A program made the position numbers and the translations under genes. From Saccharomycopsis fibuligera x Saccharomycopsis cf. fibuligera (taxonomy: Eukaryota; Ascomycota; Saccharomycetes; Ascoideales; Saccharomycopsidaceae), in NCBI GenBank assembly GCA_001936135.1, contig CP012817.1:3286001-3350000 (forward strand): a stretch of DNA of 64,000 nucleotides, in the 5' to 3' direction. The notes beneath the pieces are model-generated. The model had not been told where the DNA came from and searched no databases. It was given only the letters and a program-made list of their open reading frames with translations. Shown in pieces: positions 58,971 through 64,000 of this stretch (its first letter is position 1; every line of letters starts with the position of its first letter).

Positions 58971-59172
58971 TAATTTTTTTTTTTTTTTTTTCATTTCTTA
59001 TTGTCGCCATTGGCTCCACATGAAAAACTAACACTAAACTTATATTACGCTCTCGAGTACGAGCTGATCTATCCCTCAATTCCTGCTCTTTGTGACTATG
59101 CGCGTATCCGAGTGGCTAGGTATCTCGTCTTGGAGCAAAACAGTTTGAGCCTGTCAGGCCTTGCGCATATTT

Positions 59173-59180
59173 CTCCACCA
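59173..59180 (-). promoter_or_regulatory. Cluster motif (CTCCACCA on +)
   Basis: Exact copy, context TTTCTCCACCACCGG, about 270 bp before the dehydrogenase ATG; followed by a second ACCACCGG. Confidence 0.55.
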
Positions 59181-59368
59181 CCGGAAGCAAGAGAACCACC
59201 GGCTCCACATTCTTACGGTATATTTTCCTTCTCTGTTTTTCCTCCCAATAGACTTTTTATTGACATTATTTCTTTTTCGGTTTCATATTATTCTCATCTC
59301 AACAAAAATCAAAGTTAACACATACTGCTTTCTTTCAGCTCAGTTTCTTTTTGCCTTGGCTTATCGGC

Positions 59369-59375
59369 TATAAAC
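59369..59375 (+). promoter_or_regulatory. TATA-like box of the dehydrogenase gene
   Basis: TATAAAC, 82 bp before the ATG. Confidence 0.45.
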
Positions 59376-59450
59376 TGTCTCCTTCTCGATCTTCGAACTA
59401 GCGTTCAAAAGGCACCTACGCATTCACAACGCTGCATACAGAGCAAATCA

Positions 59451-60320
59451 ATGACGATCCCGACCAGAAAATCCGGGGAGGCACCTGTGGTGTCGTACAT
59501 CTCGAGTGAGTTCCAAGATGAGTTGCCTCGCCTGTTTCCAGAAAAAAGACATGCTATAGACTTGTTCTCTCTACATGGTAAAGTTGCGGTCGTTACTGGT
59601 GGAGCGCAAGGTATTGGATTTGCCATTTCTGAGGCTTTTGCCCAAGCTGGAGCTTCCGTCGTCTTGATGGACGTTTGTGATGCTTCAAAGAACGCCCAAA
59701 AACTAGCCACAGAAAACAAAGTTACTGCCCAAGCATACCAGTGTGACGTAGCAAGTTCGATCAAAACAGAAGAAACCATTTTACAAATTGAAAAAGATTT
59801 TGGCACTATTGATGTTTTTGTTGCTAATGCAGGTATTGTTTGGAAAACAGGAAACATTATTGATCAAGCCAACCATGATGATCGAAACTGGCAATCTTTG
59901 ATGGACGTCAACTTGAACGGCGTCTATTACTGTGCAAAAGTCGTTGGTGGGATCTTCAAAAAGAAAAAAAAAGGAAGCTTCATAATTACTGCTTCAATGT
60001 CCGGCCATGTTGTTAATGTTCCAATGTGCCTTACGCCATATAATGTCAGCAAGGCTGCAATCAAACATTTGGCAAAATCATTAGCCATTGAGTGGGCTGG
60101 TTTTGCTAGGGTTAATTCAGTATCACCTGGTTACTGCGATAGTGGGTTGAACGACCATTTACCAAGGGAAAATCGCGGAAAAATGTGGTCTTTGATCCCC
60201 TTGGGCAGAGAAGCTTTACCTTTTGAAATTGCCAGTGCTTATCTATATCTTGCGTCAGATGCTGCTTCGTATGTTACGGGTACCGACATCCTTGTTGATG
60301 GTGGCTATACTGCAGTTTAG
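59451..60320 (+). CDS. Short-chain dehydrogenase/reductase, probable polyol (sugar alcohol) dehydrogenase
   Basis: A 289-residue SDR. The cofactor motif TGGAQGIG is at 49-56, NAG at 126-128, catalytic Ser in ITASMSGH (182) and Y197-x3-K201. An Asp ends the second strand (VLMDV, D74), which in SDRs usually favours NAD(H) and so the oxidative direction. The N-terminal lead-in DELPRLFPEKR and the core resemble the Sou1/D-arabinitol/mannitol 2-dehydrogenase group of Candida. It would oxidise a polyol to the ketose taken by the neighbouring kinase. The exact polyol (erythritol, threitol, arabitol, glycerol) cannot be read from sequence. It lies between the two transporter genes. Confidence 0.87.
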   Translation: MTIPTRKSGEAPVVSYISSEFQDELPRLFPEKRHAIDLFSLHGKVAVVTGGAQGIGFAISEAFAQAGASVVLMDVCDASKNAQKLATENKVTAQAYQCDVASSIKTEETILQIEKDFGTIDVFVANAGIVWKTGNIIDQANHDDRNWQSLMDVNLNGVYYCAKVVGGIFKKKKKGSFIITASMSGHVVNVPMCLTPYNVSKAAIKHLAKSLAIEWAGFARVNSVSPGYCDSGLNDHLPRENRGKMWSLIPLGREALPFEIASAYLYLASDAASYVTGTDILVDGGYTAV

Positions 60321-60921
60321 GTCTTTCTGAGAAGTAGAAGCTGTTTTCAAATTCCTGTCCTTTTTTGCTTGCTCTTTTACAAAGATTAATGTAGAACAAC
60401 AAGATTTTGTGAGCTTTTTTGTAATAGTAACATTTCTTTGTGTTTACCTTTGGAAAATTACACATATCCTCTTTCCTTTCAGGTACTCTGTAGTTCGGAG
60501 TACAGCAAAACAATAAGCAAGGCAATCCTGCAAAATTACATCTTGTTACTGCGTTCGCTTCTGCTTTCGGTGTTGCAGTGATGCCTGAGAAAATGTACCA
60601 AATGGCAGAGTTCGTATAGCAAAGTATGTGCACTTGAGTCACCAATAAACTTTGAAAAATCTAATTAAATATCAATATTAAAGTGTTTTCTAATCTGATA
60701 TAACTTACCTTTGGTAATTTTTAACTACAAATACAGCCCAAGTTCTAGTCAAAAAAAATAGTTTTAGAGTATAATGCGTGAAAAATACTAAAGTAAAAAC
60801 AGTTGAAGAAGCAGGTGTAACAAAATATCAAAGTAAAAAGACAAAAAAGACAAAAAAAAAACAAAAAACAAAAAAAAACAAAAAAACAAAATATACGTCA
60901 ACTTAGATGAAAATGAGAAGC
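60321..60921. other. Convergent intergenic dehydrogenase / transporter 2
   Basis: A 601-bp AT-rich spacer ending in an A-rich AAAAC-type tract (about 60840-60890). No gene or motif copy seen. Confidence 0.6.
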
Positions 60922-62631
60922 TCAAGCAGAATTATCACTAATAAGTTTTTCATCTTTGTTATTATCGACGTGAGTGGCGGCGGCCTTATTACGATCTTCA
61001 AGAGTTTTATGATCATATTCGTATGGCAAGTCTTTTGCAATTTTAACAACATCCCATGGAGTCCAAGGATTGGACAAAGCAAAAATTCTATCCATTTCTT
61101 CTAAGGATCTGCCAGAGGTTTCTGGATAAAGAAAGAAGATGACAGGAAGCATGAGAGCATTGATAACTGCAAAAATGGTATAAGTATAAGAGCCAATGCT
61201 TTTGAAGGCCACCGGGGTAATCATGACTACCATAAAATTGAACGACCAGTTACTGGCAGTAGATAGGCCATTAGCAGCAGCTCTAATATTTAATGGAGTT
61301 ATCTCTGCTGGATACAACCAAGTGATACCTAACCAACCGATAGCGAAAAAAGTATTAAAAACGAAAAGGAAAACTGCAGCAACAATAGCGGCACCACTAT
61401 TGTTTTGGTGCTCTGGATCAGCGACATAAGTAGTAGCAGTTAAAATTGCCATAGAAATAGCTTGACCAGCAGCACCAAACAACATCAATTTTCTTCTTCC
61501 AATTCTTTCAATAGTATAGAATGAAAACCAGGAAGCAAGAAAGTATTCAGTACCATTGCATGCAGCTAAAATTCTTGCGTTAAATGGCGACATGTGAATA
61601 TAGTCTTCAAAGACTGTCCCGGCATAGTATGTGATTAAGTTGATACCGGTGATTTGTTGCATAATTTGGGACCAGACTCCCAACATGACTCTGTGAAAGT
61701 TTTTAGCCTCACCTTGACTGCATAAATCTTTCCAAAGGACTTTTCCACCATTTCCTTTTAATTCTTCTTGTAAAGCATATTGCACTTCCTGAATTTCTTT
61801 GGTAACGAGTGCATCATTGAGCGAAACATCATCAAATGCGGCAAAAACTTTTCTAGCTTCTTCCACTCGACCAACCTTCATCAACCATCTTGGTGATTCA
61901 GGCATCTTCAATATGAACGGCAAAATCATTAATGGAAATGAAATTTGGAAGGCAATTGGAAATCTCCAAGAAACGGAACTGTTCTTCACAAAATAGAAAC
62001 CAAAATCAATCCAATATGAGATCATGATACCAGCAGTAATCAAAGCACCTTGCAACATAACCAATTTACCTCTAGCTTCGGCTTTAGCACACTCGGATTG
62101 CCACATTGGCACTGTGGCTGTATTCAAACCGTTACCGATACCAGTGATGATTCTACCAGCAATTAATTGGCCAGTAGAGAAAGAAGCACACTGGATTATA
62201 GCTCCGATAATCATGATTATACAGCCAGTAAAAATAGTTTTCCGTCTACCAATTTTATCACCAAGCCACATAGTGAATAATGCCCCGGCCAAACATCCGA
62301 TCTCGTACACTGCAACCACAAAACCTTGCAATGTCTCATGGTTTGGGTGAAGTTTCAAGTTGATGGCCAGAAAAGTGTCGTTGAAAGTAGGAAGCGTTAA
62401 CAAAGAGCCCATAACGCCTTGGTCATAGCCGAAAAGTAAGAACCCCATACCAGCAAAGAAAGACACCGCATGATGAAGCCTTTGACCTCTAAAACCGAGG
62501 TAAGAATTCTTGGAATCAATATACAATTTGTCATCAACTTCTCCATGGCTTGTCGTTTCATGATTGCTTTCCACATGAGCCACTTGCTGTGGCTTCTCGG
62601 GGCTTTCGTTTGTGTTGAGGCTCAGACTCAT
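60922..62631 (-). CDS. STL1-like polyol/H+ symporter (MFS sugar transporter family), copy 2
   Basis: A 569-residue paralog of copy 1, with the same signatures: GYDQGVMGSL, DKIGRRK, MPESPRWLM, QQITGINLITYYAGTVFEDYI and YPETSGRSLEEMD. The membrane core is nearly identical, while the N- and C-terminal tails and the central cytoplasmic loop (about residues 250-310) differ. That pattern suits two transporters with the same substrate class but separate regulation or turnover. Its 104-nt stretch 61544-61647 is identical to 56818-56921 of copy 1. The promoter has a TATA box (TATAAAAA, 62747-62754), but no exact cluster motif within about 1.3 kb. Confidence 0.9.
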   Translation of the reverse strand: MSLSLNTNESPEKPQQVAHVESNHETTSHGEVDDKLYIDSKNSYLGFRGQRLHHAVSFFAGMGFLLFGYDQGVMGSLLTLPTFNDTFLAINLKLHPNHETLQGFVVAVYEIGCLAGALFTMWLGDKIGRRKTIFTGCIIMIIGAIIQCASFSTGQLIAGRIITGIGNGLNTATVPMWQSECAKAEARGKLVMLQGALITAGIMISYWIDFGFYFVKNSSVSWRFPIAFQISFPLMILPFILKMPESPRWLMKVGRVEEARKVFAAFDDVSLNDALVTKEIQEVQYALQEELKGNGGKVLWKDLCSQGEAKNFHRVMLGVWSQIMQQITGINLITYYAGTVFEDYIHMSPFNARILAACNGTEYFLASWFSFYTIERIGRRKLMLFGAAGQAISMAILTATTYVADPEHQNNSGAAIVAAVFLFVFNTFFAIGWLGITWLYPAEITPLNIRAAANGLSTASNWSFNFMVVMITPVAFKSIGSYTYTIFAVINALMLPVIFFLYPETSGRSLEEMDRIFALSNPWTPWDVVKIAKDLPYEYDHKTLEDRNKAAATHVDNNKDEKLISDNSA

Positions 62632-62746
62632 GTTAGTATATTGAAACGAAAAGGAGCTGTTATAAGAATTTTGGTCTTTGTAGAAATCAGCCTGAATAAG
62701 CTAAAATGAGATTGAATATGCAGAAAATAACTCGGGGATACGCGCT

Positions 62747-62754
62747 TTTTTATA
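62747..62754 (-). promoter_or_regulatory. TATA box of transporter 2
   Basis: TATAAAAA on the minus strand, about 116 bp before the ATG. Confidence 0.55.
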
Positions 62755-63937
62755 GAATTTATCAAGTTCAACTGGATCATAGCCTAAAGGTTTGATTTAT
62801 TCATGAAATATGTTTTATAATGGCCAAATATCCCAATATGTTTGATTATGTCATAGTAGGCAAGCCTATTGCAGGCGGGTCACAACTTCTTGGCTTCTGT
62901 ACACTTACGTTCATATATGCAGAAGGCAGTGACACTTATGCAGACTAAGTTGCAGCATTATATGGCAAGTAGTACGGGGGCATGGTTGTTGTGTAGTTGA
63001 GCTGATTTTGGAAGCTGTGGATACGCTACACACTAAATGATACCGTAAGGGCCTATTTATGTTTCTGATTTTACTGTGATGACGTAAGGCAGTTGAAAAG
63101 GAGTGAGCACTAGAAGAAGAAAGAAAAGAACTTATAGCAGCTGTAGTTTTTTATTAGGCACGCTATACCTATTTTTCTATTATTTTTAGGTACCATCTTA
63201 AAAAGGCTGGAGCCAGACGCGCTAACACATTCAGGACTAAATCGTGTGATACATTGTTAACATTTAAGTTGTCAACCGGACAATTCAAGTACGCCCCTCC
63301 ACTTTCGGGATAACATTTCGGACAAAACATAGTTTTTCCAATCACCGAGCCTAGCTTGCTGTTATCAAGATAATTTTCAACAAGCTTACATTTAAAGGCA
63401 AATTATGTATTTCTCGCTCTAATGCTGAACTGCCGATTAACGAAGCTAGAACAACATTGGCCTACATAGTGTAAGTCCCTTTAGAATTAAGCTCGAGGAG
63501 ATCATCAACTCTCAGTTCGCTCAATTCGTCACTTATGCTCTTCACACAAGCTAAAAGATAGCTTCTTTAGTTATTCACCCCCATCATTTCCCGGTGAGTT
63601 TAAAAGATGCACCCCAACGTACCCCGGTTATTTTGTTTTAGAGGATATGTATGAACAGTACTGTCACCGTCTCACACTCGCTTGGACTATTGTGGATGAC
63701 TATAACTGATTGGACAATAGGAGGTAAGCCATCTATCTATCTTGCACCGCAGATGGTTTTGAGCTCCGGAGTGACTTAAAAAGATCCTAACGCACAATTT
63801 TATGCAAACAACTTGGAATTTTTCCAACATATTATGCCGCCTCGGTTGGTTAAAAAGAGTGTCTGTTTGCTTTTCTTTTTGTATAGGTTTCAGAAAAAAT
63901 ATCTTTCTCGAATTTCAAACAAACCTCTCTGAAAGTT

Positions 63938-63945
63938 TGGTGGAG
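63938..63945 (+). promoter_or_regulatory. Cluster motif TGGTGGAG at the right edge
   Basis: Exact copy, context TTTGGTGGAGGTGGAAG, 55 bp from the window end. It is too far (1.3 kb) from transporter 2 to be its obvious promoter element. Confidence 0.45.
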
Positions 63946-64000
63946 GTGGAAGCGGAACCAAAAAGCGCACCAAGTCGTTGCTAAGATGAAAAAAAGTGGA

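Larger units (their letters stand above)
57927..59450. promoter_or_regulatory. Divergent transporter 1 / dehydrogenase promoter
   Basis: A 1.5-kb spacer. Exact cluster motifs lie at 58963 and 59173, with single-mismatch copies at 58794 (CTCCACCC) and 58905 (AGGTGGAG). TATA-like boxes lie at 58077-58084 (toward the transporter) and 59369-59375 (toward the dehydrogenase). T runs occur near 58258 and 58975-58991. The motif density is highest 280-650 bp from the dehydrogenase ATG. Confidence 0.6.
62632..64000. other. Right-edge intergenic region
   Basis: Promoter of transporter 2 and, probably, of a gene beyond the window. TATA box at 62747-62754 (minus strand). One exact cluster motif at 63938. 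No coding gene recognised. Confidence 0.6.

Noticed and set aside
59097-59169. tRNA-like stretch: TATGCGC...GCGCATA ends with an internal CCGAGTGG
   Set aside because: No B box (GGTTCRANNCC) and no foldable T or anticodon arm; the inverted ends alone are short enough for chance.
59597-59604. Ninth exact TGGTGGAG copy, inside the dehydrogenase gene
   Set aside because: It encodes the conserved T-G-G-A of the cofactor motif, so its presence is explained by the protein.
57927-64000. Search for solo LTRs or transposon remnants in the long right-hand spacers
   Set aside because: No paired terminal repeats, target duplications or coding remnants were visible.

Overview
The window reads as nuclear DNA of a budding yeast (Saccharomycotina). 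Genes are compact and mostly intronless, and the one intron found has the yeast branch sequence TACTAAC. The households are yeast ones: ERG9, TOP2, GTR1, MPH1, NUM1, STI1, neutral trehalase, EPT1/CPT1, TOM22. CTG codons are nearly absent where I read codon by codon (none in the 506-codon transporter at the left end), and a telomere/Rap1-like tandem near 4.12 kb has a Candida-like core. Both fit a CUG-Ser-clade yeast but do not prove it, so residues encoded by CTG are uncertain. I found no tRNA, rRNA, CRISPR array or intact mobile element.

Layout. 1-8 kb: a Dal5-type anion transporter, a YMR315W-like oxidoreductase, a PIR-repeat cell wall protein in a GC-rich island, and a peroxisomal dienoyl-CoA isomerase-like enzyme. 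8-22 kb: ERG9, TOP2 (with a first exon hidden behind a 107-bp intron), GTR1, a phytanoyl-CoA dioxygenase-family protein and MPH1. 22-36.5 kb: a tail-anchored FHA protein, a 3,239-residue NUM1 and an unrecognised tail-anchored protein. 36.8-48 kb: STI1 (with a perfect heat-shock element), neutral trehalase, EPT1/CPT1, TOM22 and a URI1/Bud27-like protein that lacks the prefoldin domain.

49-64 kb holds the most interesting part, a probable polyol (tetritol) utilisation cluster. It contains a two-finger C2H2/fungal_trans regulator, an RpiB-family isomerase divergent from a dihydroxyacetone-kinase-family ketose kinase, an NAD-type SDR polyol dehydrogenase, and two STL1-like polyol/H+ symporters. 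The likely order is uptake, oxidation to a ketose, phosphorylation, then isomerisation into the pentose phosphate pathway, as in the erythritol route of Yarrowia. An 8-bp word, TGGTGGAG, occurs exactly eight times in non-coding DNA of this cluster, including upstream of the regulator. By eye I found no exact copy in the preceding 48.7 kb. Reading the regulator's zinc-finger helices predicts a G-N-G-G-N-G site, which agrees with the GTGGAG core of this word. Another copy at the extreme right edge suggests the cluster continues beyond the window.
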